NCBI GenBank assembly: GCA_938043965.1
Contig: CALIQQ010000016.1
Span: 1 to 64,000 of the forward strand
Origin: an uncultured Candidatus Saccharibacteria bacterium
GTDB taxonomy: Bacteria > Patescibacteriota > Saccharimonadia > Saccharimonadales > Saccharimonadaceae
Reading direction: 5' to 3'
DNA: 64,000 nt
Shown piece by piece: positions 15,660-24,519 of the stretch. The position numbers and the translations under genes are program-made. Positions within the stretch are counted from its first letter, which is position 1. The number at the start of each line of letters is the position of its first letter. The notes below the pieces were generated by a model. That model did no database searches. It was not told the DNA's origin and saw only the letters and a list, made by a program, of their open reading frames with translations.

Positions 15660-17950
15660 TGTTCCTCGGCTTACTTTTTCTTAAGCGCAGCGATAAGCAA
15701 GCTTGGTTTAGATATATCGTCATGATCGTTGCCATTATGCTTTCCATGGCTATGCTCTTAAGTAGTGTTGCCATCGGCAACGCGGCTTCGAAGCAAATCG
15801 ATCGCAACGCTTGGCACCAAAATATCTTTTCTTATTCTGATCGAGATGGAGTTCCCGACGCCTTGGATCCAGCCAATCAAAAAACCATCCTAGAGCTGAG
15901 TCATACCTATTTTAATCAAGATTTTAAACAGTACAGTATCCAAGAACTCGGAATTCGACAGATTAGTTCCGATTCTCCACTTCCACCAAATCTCGCTAGG
16001 CAGCCCGAGGCTGATGAAATCTTCGTCTCACAATCACTCTTAAATCTCATCAACTCTCATCCAACCCTGAAGGAACGTTACGCTGATTATAAAATTTCAC
16101 TTGGCGTTCCCGATGATCTTCTCACCTCTCCAGATAACAATCTCCTGATTTATCGCATATCTGATGAAAAAATCAACCATTCCTTTAATCATTACAACAA
16201 TCTCACTACTTTTGGCCACGAGGACTTATCCAAATTCTCCGCTAAACCTGACTCTCTTCGTCATAAAATTATTACCGCCTTCATGTTGATTTGTGGTCTT
16301 GGCGTTTGTTTCCCAATGCTTATCCTCCTCATTTCTGCTATGCGCATCGGCATGGTCCAGCGCGAGCAGCGCTATGCTGCACTCAGCCTTATCGGTACCA
16401 GTAAGCGTCAAGTCAACCAAATCATCTTACTTGAAGCTTTATCTAGCACATTCATTGGTGTACTTTCCGGTATTGGCCTTTACGAGCTTCTTCGCTTCAC
16501 CATTCTCAGTAATCTTCGTTTTGGTGGCGATCGATTCTTCACTAAAGACATTTCCGTCTCTCCACTTGGTGTTCTCTACCTCACTCTACTCATTTTTGCC
16601 ATCACCGTTCTAGTTAATTTCATCGCCCTACGCAAAGTCAAATCTTCACCGCTCGGTGTCGCTAAAATTCAAAAGCTGCCTAAAAAACCGTCGTTCTTAA
16701 GATTCATCCCGGCGCTAATCGCTGTTTTCGCCACCTTAAAAATTACTAATCTTGGCGGGGATTGGTTCAAAGGCCATGCCGAGAACGCAGTTTTCTATCT
16801 CGCTGGACTCTTCTTACTTTCCATGATTAGTCTCCTACTATCTGGCTCTTACATTACTCTACTATTCGCGAAACTTTTCAATAAACTTAGTCGCGGCGTG
16901 ATTGGTACACTTGCGTCAAAGCGGCTTAAAATCTTCGCCAAAACCATTTTCTCTAGCGTTAGTGGTGTAGTTCTCGCACTCTTTGTTGGCAGTTTCTTCT
17001 TTACTCTTATTGCCAGCATCGAACATACTTTCACCAGTCGTTACGATACCACCACTACTTATTACGATTTAAATCGCGCTGCTTACCAAAACGACGTTAT
17101 TGAGATTAGCGGAGAAGAAACTGATTTAACTACCTTTTTCAGTCAAATCGACCATAATCAAAAAATCTCCCCACGCATTTTAAATAAAATCATTAAACAG
17201 AATGTTTTTAGCAACGAAGATGAGCATAATAGCAGTATCAAAGAGCTATATACTTGCGCCGAATTAGCTCAATTCACAGTCACTAAATGCAAAAATGATA
17301 GTAAACCAGATTCTAAAGTTATTCTCGTTAAAAACTATACTGATCGAAAATACTATATTGAACCCTATCACCCATCTCTCCATCACATTGGTCCGTCTGG
17401 TTCAATTTTAATTAAATTTAGTAATGCCGATGATGCGGCCATTGCCCGCGAGCAACTTCGCAATTTAGCTTACTCATTTTCTCGTAATTCCGGGGTCGAA
17501 CTTTATGTTTATCAACCATCCACCCCAGTCGTTAATATCTTCGAATCCATCAGTGGACTGCTTTCCCTAGTTGAACTCGGCACAATTCTCACCATTATCG
17601 TTGCTGGCTTCAGCGTCACCGTTTCAGCTATTGGCGGCGTCTTTGAGCGTAAAAAATCCTTCAGCAATTTAAAACTAATGGGCATTTATAATCATCAATT
17701 ATTCTTGGTGGTTCTGCTCGAGTCTGCCATCCCGATTATTTTATCTTCTGTTATCGCCGTCGCTTGTGGTATTCTCTTCGCTAAATACATCCTGCTCATT
17801 ATTGGAGGTGGTCAAATTCTTTTTGCCCTTCCAAATTGGCATTACCTCTGGCTAGTTACCGCCTCCCTCTTCGTCTCCATTCTTCTCATTTTCTGCACTC
17901 TGCCAATCCTAAAGCAGGTTACCTCTTTAGAGCAAAATCGTACCGAATAA
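15659..17950 (+). CDS. FtsX-family ABC permease with two ectodomains
   Basis: Permease partner of the preceding ATPase. The 763 aa hold about ten transmembrane segments: one near residues 18-38, three to six between about 205 and 445, and three after about 640. Two extracellular domains are predicted, one of about 160 residues between TM1 and TM2 and one of about 190 residues before the last three helices. The second position matches the BceB ectodomain; the first resembles the MacB/LolC location. Such mechanotransmission transporters do not carry substrate through the membrane but act on lipids, lipoproteins, peptides or antimicrobial complexes outside. The substrate is unknown. Confidence 0.85.
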   Translation: MFLGLLFLKRSDKQAWFRYIVMIVAIMLSMAMLLSSVAIGNAASKQIDRNAWHQNIFSYSDRDGVPDALDPANQKTILELSHTYFNQDFKQYSIQELGIRQISSDSPLPPNLARQPEADEIFVSQSLLNLINSHPTLKERYADYKISLGVPDDLLTSPDNNLLIYRISDEKINHSFNHYNNLTTFGHEDLSKFSAKPDSLRHKIITAFMLICGLGVCFPMLILLISAMRIGMVQREQRYAALSLIGTSKRQVNQIILLEALSSTFIGVLSGIGLYELLRFTILSNLRFGGDRFFTKDISVSPLGVLYLTLLIFAITVLVNFIALRKVKSSPLGVAKIQKLPKKPSFLRFIPALIAVFATLKITNLGGDWFKGHAENAVFYLAGLFLLSMISLLLSGSYITLLFAKLFNKLSRGVIGTLASKRLKIFAKTIFSSVSGVVLALFVGSFFFTLIASIEHTFTSRYDTTTTYYDLNRAAYQNDVIEISGEETDLTTFFSQIDHNQKISPRILNKIIKQNVFSNEDEHNSSIKELYTCAELAQFTVTKCKNDSKPDSKVILVKNYTDRKYYIEPYHPSLHHIGPSGSILIKFSNADDAAIAREQLRNLAYSFSRNSGVELYVYQPSTPVVNIFESISGLLSLVELGTILTIIVAGFSVTVSAIGGVFERKKSFSNLKLMGIYNHQLFLVVLLESAIPIILSSVIAVACGILFAKYILLIIGGGQILFALPNWHYLWLVTASLFVSILLIFCTLPILKQVTSLEQNRTE

Positions 17951-18059
17951 ATCTTTCCACAAGACCTCAAATCTCAGATCACAGATCACAGTTTTTGAAA
18001 ATCGCAGCTTACAATCCATCCCTTAGTCACCAACCCCCGGCCTACAGTTTCACCTAAAA

Positions 18060-18089
18060 AATCCCCGAATTAAACTTCTTTCGGGGATT
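18060..18089. terminator. Bidirectional terminator between convergent genes
   Basis: Arms AATCCCCGAA and TTCGGGGATT form a 10-bp stem. T runs follow in both directions. It overlaps the stop codon of the minus-strand gene at 18088. Confidence 0.8.
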
Positions 18090-18369
18090 AATTTTTGGAG
18101 GTACACTCATTCCAAATTTTAGCTGCACGACTTGTTACCATGCAATAGTCTTCGAATGTTATGTCTGCGACATATTCTACATTCATCGTTCTTCGGCCAC
18201 AAGACTGGCAGTAAGCATACGCCTTGACTTCGCCCATCCGAACCCCATTTAGGATACCAGTATGCCGTGCTTCACTCATCATTACCGGATTACTTCTCCC
18301 GCAACAGCAGCTACATAGTCCATGATATTCCGTCGGCCCCATTGGATGCAACCAAGTATCGTTACTCAT
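18088..18369 (-). CDS. Small zinc-ribbon protein, Lar-like
   Basis: A 93-aa protein with a cysteine cluster LCSCCCGRS at about residues 18-26 and a CQSCGRR pair at about 54-60, which looks like a four-Cys zinc site. It ends in SRAAKIWNE, close to the A-x3-WN ending typical of phage Lar-type proteins. Lar of the Rac prophage alleviates EcoKI restriction, but most homologues are uncharacterised, so only the fold-level call is made. The ATG at 18369 is chosen over an upstream ATG because a near-perfect GGAGGTGAT site lies 7 nt before it. No other phage gene is nearby. Confidence 0.6.
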   Translation of the reverse strand: MSNDTWLHPMGPTEYHGLCSCCCGRSNPVMMSEARHTGILNGVRMGEVKAYAYCQSCGRRTMNVEYVADITFEDYCMVTSRAAKIWNECTSKN

Positions 18370-18490
18370 ATTAGAATCACCTCCTATCAAAGTACTAATA
18401 GGCACCCCACCGGCTATTTCATCTGCCTCAATTATAACACAAACTGCTTTTGTTTACTAAAGGCTTACTTTTTAGATGACCCCTATGAAA

Positions 18491-20260
18491 TCAAGATTTA
18501 TTCCCTTTTTTAACCACTTTCTTTGTCACATCAAATTTTTCCATATATAGCCCCAACATCAGTCTAGTTTGAGAATAAAATGCACAAAAACTTTGGTATA
18601 CAATCGCGATCACCGGCATCATCAGCCATTGCAATATCATCGTAATTCTTGAAATTTTCTTTGATTCAGGCGGCCTTGGCGGCAACATTTTTAATGACAC
18701 AATAATTGTTGCCATTAAACCAATTGAGGCAAAAAACTGCACTATCCCAACCGTTTCTGGTAGGTTATATGTCAACAAATTTTTTGAATCATAATTCATT
18801 AGTCTCGGCACCCATCCGCCAAACGCCACAATCGGACTCATCGCCGCCAACATCACATGCCCATCCAGTAGTCGCCAAAACTTCGCAAAAAGTGGCATGA
18901 ATTTCATCTGTCCAATTTTTTTTCGCTCTCGCGAGAATAGCCTTACCCCTACGAACGCAACATCACTCGCACCATAGTCCCAGCGCCTCAGCTGGATAAA
19001 CTGCGCCTTTAGAGTTTTTAAAAATGTTTCCTCCATCACTGCATCTTGATAAATCGCCACATGAATCGGCACCACGTCATAGTCACCATGAAAATGAAAT
19101 AATGACCGCCAGTATTGATGCCCATCCTCAACGATTGTTCGCTTCGACCAAAAATCCATCTCAACCAGCGCCGCCAATGGCTGTGAGTGTGAAGCAAAGT
19201 TCCTTAAAGTATGCGGTCTCATCGTTGAAATGATATTAAAGAACGAATTTGAAATTGCAATCACCCGCATCGGTGCCGTCGCTTCCCAAATGTTATTCAT
19301 AAACAGCGACACCGGCTGATACGACAGCCTTTGTCGATTTGGCCTCGTGATGAATTCGTATGCTACATAATCTAAATACTTTTCGCTCATTCGATTATCT
19401 GAATCAAGCGAAGTGACAATCACTTTTTCCATCGGAATTTTTTCCGCCGTCACAAACTCTTTGAGCGCTCTACCGGCATAACACAGATTCGGCCCTTTGC
19501 CTTTAATTTCATTTGGCAATCCATCTGGATGTTTTACCGCCAAAAACTCATAGAAATCTTTTTTAAATTTTGCCTGCAATTTTTTAGCAGTATTTTCCAT
19601 TTCTGGACCGCCCCGCTCTTCATAGCCCAGTACTACAATGATTTTCTTACAATCAAATGTCGACTTTTTTATTGCCTCAATCGACGGACCCAGCACGTCT
19701 TCCCCCTCATTGTAAGCCATCAACAAAATTGCATGATAAACCTCTGTCGGCTTAATCAAATCTTTTTCATCAGTTGCTGCCAACATTTTTAGATTTGCAA
19801 TATGCTCTAAAATCCCAAACGTGCCATTATTTAATCGGTCCGCTTCACTTTTATTATGTATCGCCCCCGCTACATCCAGCAATTTCAAGCGCTTCACTTC
19901 CGCCGAATAATGCTTTTCGTAATTATCATGTGGATTCTCCAAATCCGCCACTCGCTGATGCCAGTTTACTCGTTCCGCTTTTTTTACCGTGTCATATCCC
20001 TGCACTGTTCGAAACGCTACCCCTACTGCCTTTACTAATGTGATCGTGATAATTATCAATAGATAAACTGAGCCAGCTACTGGCCATAACACCGACAGTA
20101 GCACCAAAACCCCCACCATCGAATATGCCAAAAAACCAGGTAAAATTTCAAAAAACCGATATTTTCTCGTTCTTAAACCTTGTGGAATTTCATTATCCGC
20201 CCAATCACTTTTCGTGTGTGGTTTAAATCTTAGTGTTTTCTTTTTGAGTTTTTTCATCAT
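18491..20260 (-). CDS. Membrane glycosyltransferase family 2
   Basis: Inverting GT-A glycosyltransferase embedded in the membrane, resembling processive cellulose-synthase-like enzymes. Two N-terminal transmembrane segments (about 30-75) precede the catalytic domain (about 165-430), with the nucleotide-binding HAILLMAYNEGED, the DxD-type LDSDNRM and a QLRRW motif in place of QxxRW. Three or four transmembrane segments follow. The 589-aa protein ends in a lysine-rich tail. It probably builds or decorates an extracellular polysaccharide or lipid-linked glycan; donor and acceptor are unknown. It follows the small membrane protein gene by 14 bp. Two adjacent ATGs leave the exact start open. Confidence 0.85.
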   Translation of the reverse strand: MMKKLKKKTLRFKPHTKSDWADNEIPQGLRTRKYRFFEILPGFLAYSMVGVLVLLSVLWPVAGSVYLLIIITITLVKAVGVAFRTVQGYDTVKKAERVNWHQRVADLENPHDNYEKHYSAEVKRLKLLDVAGAIHNKSEADRLNNGTFGILEHIANLKMLAATDEKDLIKPTEVYHAILLMAYNEGEDVLGPSIEAIKKSTFDCKKIIVVLGYEERGGPEMENTAKKLQAKFKKDFYEFLAVKHPDGLPNEIKGKGPNLCYAGRALKEFVTAEKIPMEKVIVTSLDSDNRMSEKYLDYVAYEFITRPNRQRLSYQPVSLFMNNIWEATAPMRVIAISNSFFNIISTMRPHTLRNFASHSQPLAALVEMDFWSKRTIVEDGHQYWRSLFHFHGDYDVVPIHVAIYQDAVMEETFLKTLKAQFIQLRRWDYGASDVAFVGVRLFSRERKKIGQMKFMPLFAKFWRLLDGHVMLAAMSPIVAFGGWVPRLMNYDSKNLLTYNLPETVGIVQFFASIGLMATIIVSLKMLPPRPPESKKISRITMILQWLMMPVIAIVYQSFCAFYSQTRLMLGLYMEKFDVTKKVVKKGNKS

Positions 20261-20274
20261 TATAGAAGCTCTCT

Positions 20275-20679
20275 CTATGCTTCACCTAGTAGTCTCCCAA
20301 AGACTAAGAAAGTTGTCATTACTAATCCAATCGAGAATAGCACGAAAAACATTGCCATTCCGCTACCTTTTTTCTCAAAAATTTTAACTGCCATCAAATT
20401 GTGCAACACCCCGAAAATAATCGCAAATACCGCATATGCAAAATACTCCGTCCAGACATCGTCATAATACCCACCAGAGTTTGACATCGATGACCATTCC
20501 CCGCCCTGATAGCGCCCAATATCCCCATACGCTGTTTTTACCACCGAAGCGTTAGACCCCACATTCAGCAGTGAAAAAATTAACAGCGCCAAGGCCATCA
20601 CAAACAAAACAGTTTGCATTCCGAACAACATTTTATGCTCTTCAAAAATTTTCTTAAAATTTTCCGTAATCTTTTTCAT
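20275..20679 (-). CDS. Small membrane protein of unknown function
   Basis: A 134-aa protein with three predicted transmembrane helices at about 20-40, 78-98 and 107-128. The loop between the first two contains Gly, Ser and Tyr-rich sequence (YQGGEWSSMSNSGGYYDD), probably exterior. I recognise no family. It lies between polA and the glycosyltransferase gene on the same strand, 14 bp before the latter, so a partner role with that enzyme is possible but not shown. A TGA-TATAAT box lies 13 nt before the start (20693-20698). Confidence 0.65.
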   Translation of the reverse strand: MKKITENFKKIFEEHKMLFGMQTVLFVMALALLIFSLLNVGSNASVVKTAYGDIGRYQGGEWSSMSNSGGYYDDVWTEYFAYAVFAIIFGVLHNLMAVKIFEKKGSGMAMFFVLFSIGLVMTTFLVFGRLLGEA

Positions 20680-20692
20680 AAACGTTATTTTA

Positions 20693-20698
20693 ATTATA
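20693..20698 (-). promoter_or_regulatory. Extended -10 promoter before the small membrane protein
   Basis: TGA-TATAAT on the minus strand, 13 nt before the ATG at 20679. Confidence 0.55.
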
Positions 20699-20708
20699 TC
20701 ATATTCGA

Positions 20709-23147
20709 CTAGAGTTCACCCCAATTCCTACCCGTCGTCACTTCCGCCACTAATTTAATTGGCAATTCCGGTGCCACTTCCTCCATTGTTTTTACTAACA
20801 TTGCCGAAATTTCCTCCGCCATATTTTCATCACATTCAACAATAATCGAATCATGAATTTGCAAAATCTGCTTCGCTCCTTCCAGCAATTTCTTGTCAAT
20901 TTGGATCATCGCTCGCTTCATCAAATCTGCCTCAGTCCCCTGGATCGGCATATTCTGCGCCGCTCTTTCAGCTGCCATCCTAACTACAAAATTAGCTGAT
21001 TTCACATCCGGCGTCGGTCGTCGTCGCCCAAAGAATGTTTCAACATAACCTAAAGTTTTTGCCTGATTTAATACCTCTTCCAGGTAGTTTTTAATCGGAC
21101 TTCTCACCCTAAAATAATCGTCAATAAATTCTTTTGCTTCATAAAAACTCATCCCCGCAGCATCTGCCAAGCCCTTGGGACTCATACCGTACATCACACC
21201 AAAATTAATTACTTTCGCCGCTCGTCTTTGATTTTTCGTCACCTGTTCCATCGGCACTTCAAATACTTCGCTCGCCGTTTTCGTATGCACATCAACTCCA
21301 GAATTAAAAATCTCAATCAATTTTTCATCTTTTGCTAGCGCCGCCGCCAACCTCAATTCAAATTGCGCATAATCTGCCGACACAAAAATTTTTCCTTCGC
21401 GCGCCACAAAGCCTTTTCTGATTTCTTTGCCTACTTCAGTCCTCACCGGTATATTTTGCAAGTTCGGATTAAGACTCGACAGTCTTCCTGTTGCCGTCAC
21501 ATTTTGCGTAAATGTCGTATGAATCGACTGCTCTTTGTCCGCTAATAGCGGCAACGGCAAAATATAAGTCGAAAGCAGTTTTGCGCTCTCTCGATATTCC
21601 ATAATTAAACCAATAATCTCATGCTCGTCGTTTAATTTTTCTAATTCCTTAATTCCTGTCGAAAAGCCTTTTTTTGTTTTCTTGATCCCCTTAGTTGGCA
21701 GCTGCAATTTAGAAAACAACACTTCCGCTAGTTGAATTGGCGAGTTTACATTAAATTCCATTCCAGCAGCTTTAAAGATTTTTTGTTCAATCTCTCCCAC
21801 TTTTTGCTCAAAATCTTTTTTCAATTTCGCAAAATGAGCCGGGTCGATCTTAATCCCCGTTTTTTCCATTTTATATAGCACCGGAATTAACGGCAAATCA
21901 AATTCCATATAGATTTTTTCTAATTTTGCATTCGTTTTAAATTCCAGTTTTTCCTTTTTATATTCCTCCACTAAATTCTCTTCAAATGAAAAGCCCAACT
22001 GTTCCGTTTCATTTTTTCTTGCCAATGGATCCAACAAAAACTCTGCTTGCGAGACATCCCAAAACTGCGCTCCCGCTAAAATTTTCTCCGCAACTTCTTC
22101 ATTTGCATGCATTTCAGTTTTCACATCTTTTAAAATTAGCAAGCCTTTCGGCACTTCATTTGCCGAGCCTTCCGAGCCTTCCGATTCTTCGCTCACTACT
22201 TCATTATTGATTCTTTCAACCACTTTTTCATGCACTTTTCCCGCCACCACTGGGTCATTTTTCTCAAATTCTGCTTGATATTTTCTTACCAACGAAAAAA
22301 ATTCTAGCTTTTTTAGTTCTGCAATAATTTCTTCTTTATTAACTTTTAGTTCCGGCACTTCAGCTAGTTTTACTGGTGCATCAAATCTAATCTCCGCCAG
22401 CTGATATGACATGTATGCTGACTCTCTACCGGCGATCAATTTCTTTTGTGTTGCACCCTTAATTTCGTTGATGTGTTCATAAATACCGTCTAGCGTTTTA
22501 TACTCATTCAGTAATTTCACGGCTCCTTTTTCGCCAATGCCAGGCACACCAGGAATGTTGTCTGAATTATCACCCTTTAATGCTTTTAGCTCTAAGAATT
22601 GTTCTTTTAAAATCCCATATTTCGCCTCTACTGCCGCTACATCCAACTCCTCCAGCTCCGAAAACCCCTTTAACAGTCGGTACATTTTTGTATTTTCGTC
22701 CACAATTTGCAGCATATCTAAATCCGAAGACACAATATAAGTCTCCCACTTATATTTGCCGTCCTCACCTAATTCTTCATCTGCCTGCTTCGCTAGCGTA
22801 CCAATAATATCATCTGCCTCATATTCGTCACATTCTAAAAATCCCCAACCCAGTGCTTTAATCAAATCTACTAAAAGTGGAATTTGGGCATAAAAATCTT
22901 CCGGCGGTTTTATTCTCCCGGCCTTATATTCTGGATATATTTCCAAGCGTTTCTTCGTCGAAGTGTGCGCCTTGTCCCATGCTACTACCACCTTTGTTGG
23001 CGCCAGTTTTTTTACAATTTCCATTGCAATCACCGCAAAACCATATACTCCAGAGGTCGGCGTGCCATCTTTTCGAGCTAGATTTCCCATTGCATAGTAT
23101 CCACGATAGAACACACTTTTTCCATCAATAATCACCAGTCTATTCAT
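20709..23147 (-). CDS. polA: DNA polymerase I (family A) without active 3'-5' exonuclease
   Basis: Fills gaps and removes RNA primers. The N-terminal 5'-nuclease domain (about 1-290) has the acidic motifs YEADDIIG, SSDLDM and GDNSDNIPG. The polymerase domain (about 440-812) has motif A VSADYAQFELRLAA, motif B RRAAKVINFGVMYG and motif C QIHDSIIVE. The region between them is short and lacks the DxE and YxxxD exonuclease motifs; FWDVSQAEFLLDP looks like a remnant, so proofreading is absent. Motif B carries Phe at the position that discriminates against dideoxynucleotides, as in Taq. The ATG at 23147 is preferred over an upstream TTG because GGAG lies 6 nt before it. The product is 812 aa. Confidence 0.95.
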   Translation of the reverse strand: MNRLVIIDGKSVFYRGYYAMGNLARKDGTPTSGVYGFAVIAMEIVKKLAPTKVVVAWDKAHTSTKKRLEIYPEYKAGRIKPPEDFYAQIPLLVDLIKALGWGFLECDEYEADDIIGTLAKQADEELGEDGKYKWETYIVSSDLDMLQIVDENTKMYRLLKGFSELEELDVAAVEAKYGILKEQFLELKALKGDNSDNIPGVPGIGEKGAVKLLNEYKTLDGIYEHINEIKGATQKKLIAGRESAYMSYQLAEIRFDAPVKLAEVPELKVNKEEIIAELKKLEFFSLVRKYQAEFEKNDPVVAGKVHEKVVERINNEVVSEESEGSEGSANEVPKGLLILKDVKTEMHANEEVAEKILAGAQFWDVSQAEFLLDPLARKNETEQLGFSFEENLVEEYKKEKLEFKTNAKLEKIYMEFDLPLIPVLYKMEKTGIKIDPAHFAKLKKDFEQKVGEIEQKIFKAAGMEFNVNSPIQLAEVLFSKLQLPTKGIKKTKKGFSTGIKELEKLNDEHEIIGLIMEYRESAKLLSTYILPLPLLADKEQSIHTTFTQNVTATGRLSSLNPNLQNIPVRTEVGKEIRKGFVAREGKIFVSADYAQFELRLAAALAKDEKLIEIFNSGVDVHTKTASEVFEVPMEQVTKNQRRAAKVINFGVMYGMSPKGLADAAGMSFYEAKEFIDDYFRVRSPIKNYLEEVLNQAKTLGYVETFFGRRRPTPDVKSANFVVRMAAERAAQNMPIQGTEADLMKRAMIQIDKKLLEGAKQILQIHDSIIVECDENMAEEISAMLVKTMEEVAPELPIKLVAEVTTGRNWGEL

Positions 23148-23176
23148 CTCGCTCTCCAAAAATTAGCTTTTCTATT

Positions 23177-23764
23177 TTAAAAATCGATCTTCTTCAGCAC
23201 TTCATCGACATCTTTTTCCAATTCTTCGACTGAACCATTATTCAATAAATAATAATCCGCCATCGCAATTGGCCCACCTTTTTCCAAATTCTCAATCTCC
23301 GAACGATCGCGTTCCTGAATTTCTTCCGCGTTAAACGGTCGCTCCGGTCGCTTTGCTACTCGTTTATAACGAATTGATTTATCAACCACTACCGCCAGCA
23401 CTGTCATCTGACCTGGAAATTCTTTTTTCAAGATCTTATATTCTGTCCAAGTGTAGAGTCCATCCAGCACAATTCGCTTCTGCCCTGCTGCAATTAAATT
23501 CTTAGTCGATTCGATCACTTGGCGGACTACCCAATCCTTACCTTCTGTCTCCCGAATCATCTCTCGAAAATGTTTTTCACTTTCACCGTCCGCCGTTCGC
23601 TCAATCCCCCGTTTTTCCATTTCCTTATAAATCATTCCCCCAAAATATATTTTTGGCAAACCTAGATTTGTTAGATGGTCCACTACCACCGATTTTCCCG
23701 AACCTGACATCCCGACAATCGCTAAAATTTTTACATCTTTATCTTTAATCTGTTTTTCATCCAT
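23177..23764 (-). CDS. P-loop nucleotide kinase-like protein (CoaE/UPF0200-like)
   Basis: A 195-aa protein with Walker A GMSGSGKS (about 18-25), the segment IYFGGMIYKEMEKRGIE and a C-terminal DRSEIENLEKGGPIAMADYYLLNNGS. This combination resembles dephospho-CoA kinase and the related archaeal UPF0200 family. Dephospho-CoA kinase activity is possible; the UPF0200-like V/I-x-FGGMIYKE segment makes me stop at the superfamily level. The start is set at 23764 (MDEKQIK) because the -10 box TATAAT lies 6 nt upstream and overlaps a longer in-frame start. It precedes polA by 29 bp. Confidence 0.7.
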   Translation of the reverse strand: MDEKQIKDKDVKILAIVGMSGSGKSVVVDHLTNLGLPKIYFGGMIYKEMEKRGIERTADGESEKHFREMIRETEGKDWVVRQVIESTKNLIAAGQKRIVLDGLYTWTEYKILKKEFPGQMTVLAVVVDKSIRYKRVAKRPERPFNAEEIQERDRSEIENLEKGGPIAMADYYLLNNGSVEELEKDVDEVLKKIDF

Positions 23765-23770
23765 ACTCCT

Positions 23771-23776
23771 ATTATA
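23771..23776 (-). promoter_or_regulatory. -10 box of the kinase-like gene, leaderless
   Basis: TATAAT on the minus strand, 6 nt before the ATG at 23764. It lies within 8 bp of the 3' end of the upstream gene (23779). Confidence 0.6.
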
Positions 23777-23778
23777 CA

Positions 23779-24174
23779 CTAAAAATGTCGATATTCTTTT
23801 CTCGCCCTTCCTTTACACCTCTCTAGATCATTCCGAATTTTCTGGATAATTTCAATATCGTAGACCTTAATAAACGAAAAACATCTCTTCTGGTTATATC
23901 TTAGCGAGCGCGCCATCATATATAAATGAGTATCGTCAATCAGCAAAAATCGATCCTTAAATATATTCGTTTCCACAAAATCAAACCCCACGCTAAAATC
24001 ATGTCGCCGCCTAATTATACTTGGCTTTGTAAATAATTTATTTTTCGAACAAATTAAAACCGGCACATCTACCGGTTTATTGTCTAATATCGCTAAAGTT
24101 TGTTCATCAATGTAATCATCAATTAAAATAATCGACTCTTTTGCTACTGCAATTTTACTAGATATATCACACAT
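23779..24174 (-). CDS. PLD-like C-terminal domain, possibly the tail of an ORF6N/RhuM-type gene
   Basis: A 131-aa protein. The pattern ESIILIDDYIDEQTLAIL, then DRFLLIDDTHLYMMARSLR and KRCFSFIKV, resembles the C-terminal phospholipase-D-like domain found behind ORF6N, RhuM or related DNA-binding domains in phage and mobile-element proteins. The DNA-binding N-terminal part is missing, and the sequence upstream holds no in-frame continuation that I can see, so this is either a stand-alone small protein or a decayed remnant. A short hairpin with a T run lies just upstream of its start. It has no visible operon partner other than the kinase-like gene 14 bp downstream. Confidence 0.5.
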   Translation of the reverse strand: MCDISSKIAVAKESIILIDDYIDEQTLAILDNKPVDVPVLICSKNKLFTKPSIIRRRHDFSVGFDFVETNIFKDRFLLIDDTHLYMMARSLRYNQKRCFSFIKVYDIEIIQKIRNDLERCKGRARKEYRHF

Positions 24175-24176
24175 AT

Positions 24177-24203
24177 AAAAACAAAACAGAGTTTTTCCCT
24201 CTG
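24177..24203 (-). terminator. Terminator-like hairpin on the minus strand
   Basis: CAGAG, a 7-nt loop and CTCTG are followed on the minus strand by TTTTGTTTTT. It could end the trxAB transcript or act as an attenuator just before the gene at 24174. Confidence 0.5.
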
Positions 24204-24387
24204 CTCTTGTTTTCCTAATCTTTTTATAAACCTTCTACTTTATTTTTGCAAGCATAAGTTTTTACACTAACTAAGCCTTTAATGCTAGTTATAACCTTAT
24301 TCTAGGTATATTTTTATCATTTTTAGCCAAACAATCACTTTCTTTATCGGACTTTTCGCGTTAGTTCCCTTAATCTCTAAAATGTGC

Positions 24388-24393
24388 TAGAAT
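24388..24393 (+). promoter_or_regulatory. Extended -10 promoter of tRNA-Thr
   Basis: TGC-TAGAAT, 9 nt before the tRNA. Confidence 0.55.
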
Positions 24394-24402
24394 AGCTTCA
24401 GT

Positions 24403-24478
24403 GCCATTGTAGCTCAGTCGGTAGAGCAGCTCATTCGTAACGAGCAGGTCACAGGTTCGATCCCTGCCAATGGCTCCA
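24403..24478 (+). tRNA. tRNA-Thr (anticodon CGT), CCA encoded
   Basis: Acceptor GCCATTG/CAATGGC, D stem GCTC/GAGC, anticodon loop TTCGTAA with CGT at 24436-24438, T loop TTCGATC, discriminator T and genomic CCA. Two stems close with an A-C mismatch: position 31-39 of the anticodon stem and 49-65 of the T stem. It reads ACG codons. Confidence 0.92.
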
Positions 24479-24519
24479 TTTTTTATGGCTTATTATTTTA
24501 ATAATCTTTTTTACTAGTC

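Noticed and set aside
20255..20265. Leaderless promoter for the glycosyltransferase gene (TATAATGATG)
   Set aside because: The -10-like bases overlap the first ATG, so transcription would start inside the coding region. Cotranscription with the gene 14 bp upstream is simpler.
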